From: Sandaracinus amylolyticus
GTDB lineage: Bacteria > Myxococcota_A > Polyangia > Polyangiales > Sandaracinaceae
Assembly: GCF_000737325.1 (NCBI RefSeq)
Contig: NZ_CP011125.1
Location: 2,232,001 to 2,296,000 of the forward strand
Reading direction: 5' to 3'
Length of the DNA: 64,000 nt
The notes below the pieces were generated by a model. The model was not told where the DNA came from and searched no databases. It saw only the letters and a program-made list of their open reading frames with translations. The position numbers and the translations under genes are program-made. This document shows, in pieces, positions 26,301 through 33,860 of this stretch (the first letter of the stretch is position 1; every line of letters begins with the position of its first letter).

Positions 26301-28318
26301 GCGAACGCGTGCGCCTCGAAGAGGTGCAGCCACGCGTTCGCGAGCACCGGGAGCACGTCCTGACGACCGCGCCAGCGGCGCACCATCTCGGCGTCGAGCT
26401 CGGTGCGGAACGCAGCGGTCGGCGCGGACCAGCGCGCCAGCTCGCGTGCGACCGCGACGGGATCGTCGTGCGAGGCGAGCAGCGCCGCGCACACCACGGG
26501 CGACACGATCGGTCGGCGCGCCGCGAGCACCGCGACGAGCCCACGCCGCGGCGCGGTCAGCGCGGGCCGCAGCGCGTCGAGCAGATCGCCCGCCGTGGTC
26601 GCGCCCGCGATGCGCGCGACCTGGTGCTCGTCGAGCGTCGTCACCGTGAGCGACGTGGGATCTTCGAGCGCAGGGCGGGGCACGCGGCTCGTCGCCCAGC
26701 CGCGGAGCGCGGGGTGCTCGTGCTCGGCGAGCGCGTGCGCGAGCGCCAGCTCCTTCGCGAACGGGAGGCTCGTGACGTGGCCGAGCAGCGTCACCAGCGC
26801 GACGAGCCGCTCGAGATCGAGCGAGCGCGCGGCGTCCACCCACGCGTCGGCGCCGACGCGGCGCGCGACGTCGCCGAGGAGATCGAGCAGGAGCGGCGAG
26901 CCCTTCGCGTCGTCGTGATCGACGAGCGCGATCATCAGCGCGCGAAGCGCCTCGGGCACGGCGGCGATGCACGCTCCGAGCACCTCGACGGAGCGACCGA
27001 TCTTCGCCGAGGTCAGGCGCGCCTCCTCGGACGCGCGGAGCACGTCGAGCGCGAGCGCGACGTCGATCGCGAGCGCTGCGTCGACCCCGGCGGGAAGCGC
27101 GACGTCGTCGGTCGGGGTCGCGGTGATCGCGAGGGCGACGAGGAGCGCGCGCCGATCCGGCATCGCGCTCAGCAGCGCCGGCAGGAGCGAGGGAGCGCGC
27201 GCGATCAGCGGCGCCGCGCGGTGCGCATCGGCCCGGAACGCCTCGATGATCTCGCGCTCGCCGAGGCGCGCGATCACCGTCGCGGCATCGACGCCGCGGG
27301 CGACCGTGAAGACCGCGGCGAGCGCTCGCAGGTCGAGCGTGCCCTCCGGCGTGCGCACGAGATCGCCGCCGAGCAGCGCGTCGACGGTCTCCGCCGCGAG
27401 CGCGGGCACTGCATCACCGCACTGCAGCGGGCCCTCGAGAGCGTCGACGCGCACCGCGCGCGACAGGCGAACGTCGGCGAGCGCGGCGGGATACACCGCG
27501 CCGAGCAGCGCGCACGCAGGCGCGGGCAGCTCGCCGCGCCGACGCAGCAGCGCATAGAGCGCAGCCGCCGCGCGACGATGTGTGTCGGGGCGCCCGAGCA
27601 GGAGCGCGCGCACCGTGCGCAGCACGCTCGCGCAGCGCGAGGGCTCGACGTCGGGCGCGAGGAAGAGCTCGATCATCTCTTCGAGCGTGTCGTCGAGCGC
27701 GACGCCGGGATCGTCGCCGTCGAGGATCGGATCGATCTCCGCCGGCGTGCGGTACCGGATCACGAGCAGCTCGTTCAGGAGCTGCACGCCGAGGTTCGAC
27801 TCGATCCACGCCCGCGCGCGCTCGGCGCTCATCACGCCGGTCCGGACGTGCGCGAGGATCGGTCCGATCGCGCGCGGCTGCGCCGGCAGTGTGACGCGAT
27901 CGGCGCACGCCGGATCGGGCAGCAGGTGCAGCGCGAGCGACTCACAGCCGAGCGGCGCCGTGCCCTCGACCGCAGCGCGACGCACCGCGGGATCGCGATG
28001 GAAGATCGCGAGCGCCCATGCGGCGGGCAGCCCCGCGCTCGACGCGCGCAGCGACTCGACGGCCGCGATGCGCACCTCCTGGTCACGATCGTCGAGCGAC
28101 TCGGAGATGCGCAGGAGCCCGACGCGCCCGCGCGCGCCGGCGAGCGCGCGCACCGCCGCGACACGCACGTCGACGTCGTCGTGCGAGAGCGCGGGCGCGA
28201 GCGCGCCGAGCCAGGGCGCACGCTCTGGGATCGGCAGGGACGCGAGCGTGCGCAGCGCCGGCAGATCGTCGCGATCGACCGAGCGCGTGAGCAGGCGTTG
28301 GAAGAGGAGGACGGGCAC
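23315..28318 (-). CDS. Giant HEAT-like / zincin-like / VWA-domain protein
   Basis: About 1667 residues. The N-terminal two thirds is Leu/Ala-rich helical repeat sequence in HEAT style (VDVRVAAVRALAGARG, RDQEVRIAAVESLRAS, DPAVRRAAVEG). Around residue 1183 LHEIGHHVFH gives a zincin HExxH with a possible further ligand in NLVMDEHLERNL. The C-terminus is a VWA domain with MIDAS DCSGSM at about 1507 and IVMISDGLPTE. No signal peptide, so cytoplasmic. GTG 28318 starts the recognisable sequence but lacks a Shine-Dalgarno; GTG 28388 has GGGGGA before it and is an alternative. It heads the operon with MoxR; the VWA normally couples to the ATPase, and the repeats probably hold the client. Confidence 0.82.
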   Translation of the reverse strand: MPVLLFQRLLTRSVDRDDLPALRTLASLPIPERAPWLGALAPALSHDDVDVRVAAVRALAGARGRVGLLRISESLDDRDQEVRIAAVESLRASSAGLPAAWALAIFHRDPAVRRAAVEGTAPLGCESLALHLLPDPACADRVTLPAQPRAIGPILAHVRTGVMSAERARAWIESNLGVQLLNELLVIRYRTPAEIDPILDGDDPGVALDDTLEEMIELFLAPDVEPSRCASVLRTVRALLLGRPDTHRRAAAALYALLRRRGELPAPACALLGAVYPAALADVRLSRAVRVDALEGPLQCGDAVPALAAETVDALLGGDLVRTPEGTLDLRALAAVFTVARGVDAATVIARLGEREIIEAFRADAHRAAPLIARAPSLLPALLSAMPDRRALLVALAITATPTDDVALPAGVDAALAIDVALALDVLRASEEARLTSAKIGRSVEVLGACIAAVPEALRALMIALVDHDDAKGSPLLLDLLGDVARRVGADAWVDAARSLDLERLVALVTLLGHVTSLPFAKELALAHALAEHEHPALRGWATSRVPRPALEDPTSLTVTTLDEHQVARIAGATTAGDLLDALRPALTAPRRGLVAVLAARRPIVSPVVCAALLASHDDPVAVARELARWSAPTAAFRTELDAEMVRRWRGRQDVLPVLANAWLHLFEAHAFALIERLAAGSDGALGALAAARSLPAPILAQQIWAGVATVAEMWRWRDRARLEELATPALFDLALAELDTDLGDMAARLLVSCGVVAPTLLAERTPAIVARLPDLPERTRERLAPIASARGLAPARRPPRARITSDELDAIDRIKSLADLDALARECEGTIEPLVQEAALALLLRGAAAGERRIAQLLEREPGVPCASALAGAVDFFESQPALDVIEAMVRARRGAGADAELRFRLAVSLARLGRTDLADVALEAACDPTPPIGWMRESDVERLEALRPLVVVACTLARSPHPHAYTRAVRTLRTHVWRPAERERCLEGLRAFLIAGPERHAALRREVAQWLIAEEDRLGAPLLLQSALRAEQPLPIDLIRRISEGMVMALAEGGLTVGHEHVLEPRIVDLLERLRTRPSARESALRRVLEDGIYEVARRRARLLMAPARARDAKLREVADVFAWGTRRARELTGRVLRFHISDVSQLGYTTMRSGDVHVTPLPIFQRERDGRTIVEALVLHEIGHHVFHGSDEAIAIWEKADEMGLVRLLNLVMDEHLERNLRAMEAEWGDRLKTLAAWAFRHSRNDVKLDLLLSILGAHAFDVLSATKLGVARDRAAITVESGAVLGALEARGHSFARFVRALRMGLGDRSGDPKVREALALFDRKFRHADVPRLWEIAQALHRIFGQEIDVALGFGGAESVSRPGELVDCDEGITDGEVQREVQRVLEAPRSTPGAPPAGRDQPLAINVGASQDWAPITRVEVLAPDPGKHEQVASTVRRHADRMRRHLEELGLRWEPQRMRLQGRRLDVARLRALVTRGDPRVLIARELRHRTDLFLGVLIDCSGSMQGTSMERAHAFGVLLAEAARDLRGVDLRAFGFTDRCIYDAGDARRSAITSLRATDGNNDAAALDHVAHVAARSTRRAKLIVMISDGLPTECSVDALRTCVRRTTRRGIACAQVAVRPLEEVCFPHYVVIEGGELDGAVARFGEVITKLVRQVMRG

Positions 28319-28878
28319 GACGAGGCCGTTGTGGGTGCGAGGAGTGTGCGGGTCGCAGCGGGGTCGTACGCAAGCATCGAGTGTCACGTCCCCCGCGGAG
28401 AGCGTGAGAGTCCGACTGCGATGCTCGACGTTCGTTCGGTGAGCCGCGGCTCGGAGCGCATGACGCTCGTCGCCGAGGGGGCGCGCACGCCGTGTGCTGG
28501 ACACACGACGACCTCGAGCCGCGCGGACAGCGGGATCGTCCGCACGGCTGCATCGCGCGCCGGGAGCGCGGCGGGCACGAGCGCGCCTGGATCCGTGGGC
28601 CACGAAGACACTGCGCCGGCTCGATCGCTCGAGCCGACGCGCCCGAAGGTCTCCGCGGCGCGCAGGCGAGAATGCCCACGCACCGGGTGGCTCGACGGAG
28701 ACCGGGCGCCGCGTCCGACCGCTCCCACCGGAGGGGTCGCTTCGACGACGCGGTGCCGCGCTCGCCGCGCCTCACGAGCGCGCGAGCGCGATCGGAAGGC
28801 GCTCAGACGAGCGCGAGAGCCAGGGGATCCAGGTGCAGCACGAGCTCCGCGACGCGGCTCACCGCACGAGCACGCGGT
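28319..28878. other. 560-bp intergenic stretch, no convincing gene
   Basis: Frames here have no recognisable motifs, abnormal composition for a protein and no good ribosome-binding sites. It should contain the promoter of the giant HEAT/VWA operon, but no clear -35/-10 pair was found. Confidence 0.5.
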
Positions 28879-29022
28879 TCACCACACGAACGCCGCCGGC
28901 ATCGGCAGCGCTCGGGGACCGGTGCACCCGATCACCTCGAGGGCTTCCTCTCCTCGGAGCGAGAGCTCTCGTCCGAGAAAGAGACAGTCTTCGCAGGCGT
29001 ATGTGCGGGAGTGAGGGCTCAT
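28879..29022 (-). CDS. Small 47-residue CxxC protein
   Basis: A short frame (MSPHSRTYACEDCLFLG...) with one CxxC pair and a later Cys in EVIGCTGP. A perfect Shine-Dalgarno GGAGGT stands 7 nt before the ATG on the minus strand, and base composition is less GC-extreme than the surroundings, which is why I think it is real. The product could bind a metal through its cysteines, but two more ligands would be needed. It is divergent from the AI-2E family permease gene. No family recognised. Confidence 0.55.
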   Translation of the reverse strand: MSPHSRTYACEDCLFLGRELSLRGEEALEVIGCTGPRALPMPAAFVW

Positions 29023-29195
29023 GCAGTGGACCTCCGTCGCGTCGGGTGAGCAGAACGGAGCGAGTCGCAGAGTTAGCAGAGTGCCTATCGACGTGCCAGT
29101 GCGAGAATCGATCTCACGATATCCGACTGCCATCCTCCGACTGGCACTCTCGCATCAGTCCCTCACGGCACGCTTCGCGCTTGGTGCTCTCCGCG

Positions 29196-30311
29196 ATGAC
29201 CGACGACACGCGTGAGGGCGCCGTCCGCGCGGCGAAGATCATCGTGATCGGCCTCGGCGGGGTGGCGCTCGCGTACGTCCTCGGCGCCCCGCTGGTGCAC
29301 TACGCCGCAGTGCTCGCGTGCGCGCTGCTGCTCGGCATCGCGATGTGGGCAATCGCGAGCGCGGTCTCGCGCCGTCTGCACCTCCCGTATCGCGCGTCGC
29401 TCGCGCTCACGCTGCTCGCGCTGGTCGGCCTCGTCGTCGCGTTCTCGATGTGGACGGGGCCGCAGATCGCGGCGCAGGTCGACGACCTCGAGATCGCCGT
29501 GCGCGACGGTGTCGAGCGCGCGCGCACGTGGGTCGAGGAGACGCCGCTTGCGCGGCGCATCCGCGAGCGCGTCGGGGGCATGGACGATCAGCTCGCCGCG
29601 CGCTCCGGCGAGATGCTCGGCTCCGTGCAGCGCAGCGTCGCCAGCGGGCTCGGCGCGCTCGCCGACACGGTCATCGTGATCTTCCTGGCCGTCTTCTTCG
29701 CGGCGACGCCGCGTCGCTACGTGGACGGCTTGCTGATGCTCGCTCCGCGTCCGCGGCGTGATCGCCTGCGCGAGGTGATCCACGCGACCGTCGGCACGCT
29801 GCGCTCGTGGTTCGCGGCGCGCCTCTTCCTCATGACGGTGATCGGCGTCGCGTTCGGCGTCGGGCTCGCGCTGCTCGGCGTGCCGCTCGCGCTGCCCATC
29901 GGCGTGATCACCGGGGCGCTCGCGTTCATCCCGTTCATCGGCGCGATCCTCGCGCTCGTGCCCGCCGTGGCCGTCGCGTTCCTGCAGGGGCCCGAGAAGG
30001 CGCTGCAGGTCTTGGTGCTCTATCTCGTGATCCAGTTCCTCGAGACGAACCTGCTCGACCCCGTCGTCGAGTCGCGCGCCGTGAACCTGCCGCCCGCGCT
30101 CGTGGTGCTCGCGCAGCTCGTCACGGTCGTGTACCTCGGGCCGGTCGGCGTGCTCGTCGCGACGCCGCTGCTCGTCGTCGTCGTCGTCGCGGTCCGGATG
30201 CTCTACGTGGAGGACGTGCTCGGCGAGCCCGCGGCGCCGCATGGCGAGCGACGCGGGCTCTTCCGTTGGAGGCCGAGACGCGCCCACCGCGAGGCGAGCG
30301 CCGCGACGTGA
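29196..30311 (+). CDS. AI-2E/PerM family membrane permease
   Basis: 371 residues with about eight membrane helices. The family-specific region is visible: a soluble amphipathic segment after helix 3 (QVDDLEIAVRDGVERARTWVEE), then FLAVFFAATPRRYVDGLL, PLALPIGVITGALAFIPFIGAILALVPAVAVAF and LVIQFLETNLLDPVVESRAVNLPPALVVLAQL (the conserved ExNxxxP-type signature). Members export small molecules such as autoinducer-2 or act as Na+/H+ antiporters; the substrate here is unknown. ATG 29196 begins a charged N-terminus just before helix 1. A 10-bp inverted repeat follows the stop codon at once. Confidence 0.88.
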   Translation: MTDDTREGAVRAAKIIVIGLGGVALAYVLGAPLVHYAAVLACALLLGIAMWAIASAVSRRLHLPYRASLALTLLALVGLVVAFSMWTGPQIAAQVDDLEIAVRDGVERARTWVEETPLARRIRERVGGMDDQLAARSGEMLGSVQRSVASGLGALADTVIVIFLAVFFAATPRRYVDGLLMLAPRPRRDRLREVIHATVGTLRSWFAARLFLMTVIGVAFGVGLALLGVPLALPIGVITGALAFIPFIGAILALVPAVAVAFLQGPEKALQVLVLYLVIQFLETNLLDPVVESRAVNLPPALVVLAQLVTVVYLGPVGVLVATPLLVVVVVAVRMLYVEDVLGEPAAPHGERRGLFRWRPRRAHREASAAT

Positions 30312-30379
30312 GTCCCTACCGGAGTGCTCGTCCCGCCGGTCCCGGAGGGGAGCGCGCGAAGCGCGCGGACGGTAGGGAC
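30312..30379. repeat. Large inverted repeat between convergent genes
   Basis: GTCCCTACCG (30312-30321) and CGGTAGGGAC (30370-30379) form a perfect 10-bp outer stem; inside, GCGCGC / GCGCGC around GAA forms a second hairpin. It starts within the stop codon of the permease gene and ends 30 bp before the stop of the DUF1552 gene on the other strand, so it probably acts as a bidirectional terminator. There is no T-run. Confidence 0.55.
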
Positions 30380-30408
30380 CCGCGGGCGAGCCGATCTTCG
30401 TCTTTGGA

Positions 30409-31758
30409 TCAGATCGTCAGCGGACCGGTGCCGTCGTCGCCGAAGCGCTCCGACGGGACACCGACCGCGTTGAGCAGCGTCGTGAAGAGATTCGCGACCG
30501 GCGGGCGCCCGTCGTACACGACGTGACGCCCCGTCTCCCACGCGCCGTTCGCGGTGCCGGCGACGAGGATCGGCATGTCGTCGTGGTTGTGGCGATCGCC
30601 GTCCGAGATCTCGCTCGAGAGGAAGACCGCGCACGTGTCGAGCAGCGTGCCGCCGCCGGGCTCCTCGATGGAGTCGAGCTTCTGCAGGAAGTACGAGAAG
30701 CGCTCCATCTCCCAGCGATCGATCAGCGTGAGCTTGCGGTGGTTCTCCGCGTTGCCCTGGTGGTGCGAGAGGCTGTGGTGCCCGTCGCTGATGCCGAGGA
30801 ACGGATAGCTCCGGTTGCTGCCCGCGTTCGCCATCATGAACGTGATGACGCGCGTGAGATCGCACTGCATCGCGATCGCCTGGAGGTCGCTCATCACGTC
30901 GATGCGCGCGGTGAGATCGAGATCCGTCGCGGGGCGGCCCGGGATCTCGCACACCAGCGTCTCCTCCGACGAGATGCGCAGCTCCACCTCGCGCACCGCC
31001 GTGAGGTACTCGTCGAGCTTGCGCTGATCGGTCGTGCCGAGGCGCGGGCGCAGCGAGTTCGCGTCCTCGAGCGCGACGTCGAGCACGCTCGTGCGGTACG
31101 CGCGACGACGCTCGATCTCCGCGAGCGACGCGGTGGGATCGAAGCCCTCGAACAGGCGATCGAACACCGCGCGCACGTCGGTCATCTTCGGCATCGGCGT
31201 CTGCGGGCCGCTCCAGCTCACGTTGCGCGCGTACGCGCACGAGTAGCCGGAGTCGCAGCCGCCCGCGGGGCCACCGCCGTCGATGCCGAGCTCGAGCGAC
31301 GCGAAGCGCGTGCACGACCCGATGTGCATCGCCGCGACCTGGTCCATCGAGACGCCGTTGCGGATGTCGGATCCCTCGGTCTTCACCACGTGCGTCGCGG
31401 TGATGAACGAGCCGGTGCCCGCGGCGTGATCACCCGGGCCGTCGGGCCGCGCCGGCATGTTCGCGATGCCGGTGAGCACGTTGATCTTCGCGCGCACCGG
31501 CTCGAGCGGCTGGAGGATCTCCGGCAGCGCGAAGTCGCGCCCCGTCGACGTCGGGCGCCACGCCGCCATGTGGATGCCGCAGGGCACGTACCACGCGAGC
31601 AGCCGCTTCGGGTCCTCGCACGACGCGTGATCCGCGTGCGCCGTGCTGCGCCCTTCGATCATCCGCGCCGCTGAGGGCAGGAACGGAAGCGCGATCGCCG
31701 CGCCCGCGCCGCCGAGGAAGAACCGGCGCCCCAGCTTCTTCTTGCTCCACGCCGACAT
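30409..31758 (-). CDS. DUF1552 domain protein with Tat signal
   Basis: 449 residues. The N-terminus KKLGRRFFLGGAGAAIALPFLP is a twin-arginine signal, indicating export of a folded protein. RLLAWYVPCGIHMAAWRP and later FLSSEISDGDRHNHDDMPILVAG are the hallmark segments of DUF1552 proteins, which have an alkaline-phosphatase/sulfatase-like (DUF1501-related) organisation. It overlaps the DUF1592-type gene by one base (TGATG) and follows it in the same transcript, the standard pairing in myxobacteria and planctomycetes. Function is not established; the pair is presumed to act on a polymer outside the cytoplasm. Confidence 0.88.
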   Translation of the reverse strand: MSAWSKKKLGRRFFLGGAGAAIALPFLPSAARMIEGRSTAHADHASCEDPKRLLAWYVPCGIHMAAWRPTSTGRDFALPEILQPLEPVRAKINVLTGIANMPARPDGPGDHAAGTGSFITATHVVKTEGSDIRNGVSMDQVAAMHIGSCTRFASLELGIDGGGPAGGCDSGYSCAYARNVSWSGPQTPMPKMTDVRAVFDRLFEGFDPTASLAEIERRRAYRTSVLDVALEDANSLRPRLGTTDQRKLDEYLTAVREVELRISSEETLVCEIPGRPATDLDLTARIDVMSDLQAIAMQCDLTRVITFMMANAGSNRSYPFLGISDGHHSLSHHQGNAENHRKLTLIDRWEMERFSYFLQKLDSIEEPGGGTLLDTCAVFLSSEISDGDRHNHDDMPILVAGTANGAWETGRHVVYDGRPPVANLFTTLLNAVGVPSERFGDDGTGPLTI

Positions 31759-33455
31759 CACTCGTCCTCCGCGCCGTGATCGGCGCCGCGCATGCGGAAC
31801 GGGGGGCTGGTCACGATCTCGAGGATCAGCGCGCGCAGCGTCCCGCCGTTCGCGAGCATGTCCTCGGTGAGCATGTCGACCCACGCTTCGTCGCTGCGGT
31901 GCTCGACACCGCGGCCGAGCGCGTAGGTCATCATCTGGCGCGTGACGCAGCGCGGGAAGCGCGGGTCGCTCGAGATCATCGCGCCGAGCTCGCTCGCGCC
32001 CGTGAACTCGCCGAACCCGGGGAGCAGCCCGCTGTCGTCGATCGTGCCGTCGTTGTCGGTCTCGCGATAACGACCGATCGCGTCGTAGCGCTCGAGGCCG
32101 AAGCCGATCGGATCCATCACCGAGTGGCACGACGCGCAGACCGGATCACTGCGGTGCCGCTCGAAGCGCTCGCGCAGCGTCTCGCCCTCGCGCGGCTCGG
32201 TCGCCTCGAGGCCTTCGACGCCGGGCGGCGGCGGAGGCGGCGGCGAGCAGAGGATCTGCTCGAGCACCCACACGCCGCGCTTCACCGGCGACGTGCGGTT
32301 CGGCTGCGACGTGACCGCGAGCACGCCGGCGCGCGAGAGCAGGCCCGCGCTGCGCGTGTCGGGCAGCATGACCCGCGCGAAGCCCTGCTCGTCGCGCGTC
32401 GTGCCTTCCGGAATCTCGACGCCGTAGTGCGCCGCGAGGCGATCGTCGACGAAGCCGAAGCTCGCGGTGAGCATGTCCTCGACCGGCCGATCCTCCTCGA
32501 GGAACGCGGCGAAGAAGCGCTCCATCTCGCCCTGCGCCGAGCGCGCGAGCTCCGGCGTCCAGTCGGGGAACGTGCCGTCGTCGGCGTCGTGATCGGGGAT
32601 GAGGCGCGTGTAGAGCCACTGGCCCGCGAAGTCGTCGACGAGCGAGCGGGCGCGCGCGTCGTCGAGCATGCGCTCGGCCTGCGCGCGCAGCGTCGCTTCG
32701 TCGTGGAGCACGCCGTCTGCCGCGAGGTCGAGCAGCTCGTCGTCGGGCGCGCTCGCCCAGAGGAAATAGGAGAGGCGCGACGCGAGCTCGTAGTCCGACA
32801 CGCGCTCGGGCCCGTCGACCGCGGGATCGTCGAGCTCGACGCGGTAGAGGAAGTGCGGCGAGATCAGCGTCGCGATCAGCGCGAGGCGCACGCCCTCGGG
32901 CCAGCCGTCGCCGTGCATCTGCGCGATCTCGTGCACCGAGAGCAGGCGCGTGATCTCCGCGTCGGTCGCGGGGCGGCGCCACGCGCGGCGCGTGAACGTG
33001 GTGAGGATCGTGCGCGCGCACGACTCGCCGCCGGTCGCGACGTCGCAAGTCAGCATGCGCTCGCGGCCGGGCCCGGGCGCTTCGGCGGTGCCGAGCGCCT
33101 CGTCGATCCACTCCTCCGCGCTGCTCGCGAGCAGCTCCACGTGGAGCGCCGAGGTCGAGAGCACGTCGCCGTTGTTGTCGTAGCCGTAGCCGCGATCGTC
33201 GGCGGGGAAGTCGGTGCTGACCTGGCGCTCGATGCCGAGCAGGTCGCGCACCGTGTGGTCGAGCTCGCTCCGGTTGAGCCGGCGCATCGTCACGCGGCCG
33301 GGCTCGGCCGGGACGGTGGGGCCACCGGGACCGCTCGGGCCTTCTGGACCCCAGCCGTCGACCGTGCCGGGACCGCTGCCGCGTGGATCGAGCAGCGACC
33401 CGTCGCACGCGGCGAGCGAGAGCACCGCGAGCGCGGTGAGGGAGCGAAAGCGCAT
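31758..33455 (-). CDS. DUF1592/DUF1588/DUF1595 (planctomycete cytochrome-C-like) lipoprotein
   Basis: 565 residues. A lipobox (LAVLSLAAC) anchors it in the envelope. RRLNRSELDHTVRDLLGI is DUF1587, RRAWRRPATDAEITRLL is DUF1595, FLYRVELDD...YELASRLSYFLWASAPDDELL is DUF1592, the FQPNRTSPVKRGVWVLEQILCSPPPPPPP region plus SDPVCASCHSVMDPIGFGLE is DUF1588, and the last 70 residues are DUF1585. CASCH is a c-type haem-binding motif, so it may carry one covalently bound haem. No separate N-terminal cytochrome domain is present. It is the first gene of a two-gene operon with DUF1552. Confidence 0.9.
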   Translation of the reverse strand: MRFRSLTALAVLSLAACDGSLLDPRGSGPGTVDGWGPEGPSGPGGPTVPAEPGRVTMRRLNRSELDHTVRDLLGIERQVSTDFPADDRGYGYDNNGDVLSTSALHVELLASSAEEWIDEALGTAEAPGPGRERMLTCDVATGGESCARTILTTFTRRAWRRPATDAEITRLLSVHEIAQMHGDGWPEGVRLALIATLISPHFLYRVELDDPAVDGPERVSDYELASRLSYFLWASAPDDELLDLAADGVLHDEATLRAQAERMLDDARARSLVDDFAGQWLYTRLIPDHDADDGTFPDWTPELARSAQGEMERFFAAFLEEDRPVEDMLTASFGFVDDRLAAHYGVEIPEGTTRDEQGFARVMLPDTRSAGLLSRAGVLAVTSQPNRTSPVKRGVWVLEQILCSPPPPPPPGVEGLEATEPREGETLRERFERHRSDPVCASCHSVMDPIGFGLERYDAIGRYRETDNDGTIDDSGLLPGFGEFTGASELGAMISSDPRFPRCVTRQMMTYALGRGVEHRSDEAWVDMLTEDMLANGGTLRALILEIVTSPPFRMRGADHGAEDE

Positions 33456-33860
33456 GTGCACGCGCCTTCGCAAGGGAAGTGCCGTAACGGAACATCGCGA
33501 ATTCCGCGGATCGCGGCGCGCGGGAACAGAACGCGCTCCGCTCCGGTGGGGTCTGGTGCGACCGGCCGGTCGCGGATCCACCCCCCGGGGTGATGGTCGG
33601 TCGGCCCCGGCGGGCCGCATCGTCCAGGAGTCGCCGTATCGACAGTTGATGTCCCGAGCCGAGCGGCGTCGCGGCCCGTCGACCCCCCGTCGACGGGCCG
33701 ATTTGTTTGGGCGGCCGAAGAATCGTTGGTGGTCCAACGATCGGCCGTTCCTTGACACGCTGCGTCAAGCGTTTTACGCCGTCGCGGTCGTGCGCTGAAC
33801 CGCGATTCATTCGCCGTCTCGGGTTCGGGCGCGCGCTCCTTTCTCATCGGTGGAGGACGC
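33456..33860. other. 405-bp intergenic region between divergent operons
   Basis: It contains the divergent promoters of the DUF1592 gene and fadI. It is less GC-rich in its right half, and no protein-like frame is seen. GGAGGA ends 4 nt before the fadI ATG. The promoter/operator elements are listed separately. Confidence 0.6.
33723..33774 (+). promoter_or_regulatory. Candidate promoter and operator of fadIJ
   Basis: An 18-bp palindrome (TCGTTGG-TGGT-CCAACGA, 33723-33740) lies 11 bp before a perfect -35 hexamer TTGACA (33752-33757). That hexamer is itself part of a second inverted repeat, TTGAC-N7-GTCAA. An AT-richer TTTTAC-like -10 lies about 16-17 bp on. The arrangement suits control by a regulator overlapping the promoter. 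Confidence 0.5.

Noticed and set aside
28384-28728. 114-residue minus-strand frame in the intergenic stretch
   Set aside because: No ribosome-binding site, no motif and unremarkable composition.
24428-29014. 1528-residue plus-strand open frame
   Set aside because: Antisense to the HEAT/zincin/VWA gene; low-complexity Arg/Glu-rich text, no domain.
29090-29170. Inverted repeat formed by GTGCCAGTGCGAGA and TGGCACTCTCGCA
   Set aside because: The two halves are each reverse complements, but in the wrong order for a continuous stem, so no real hairpin forms.
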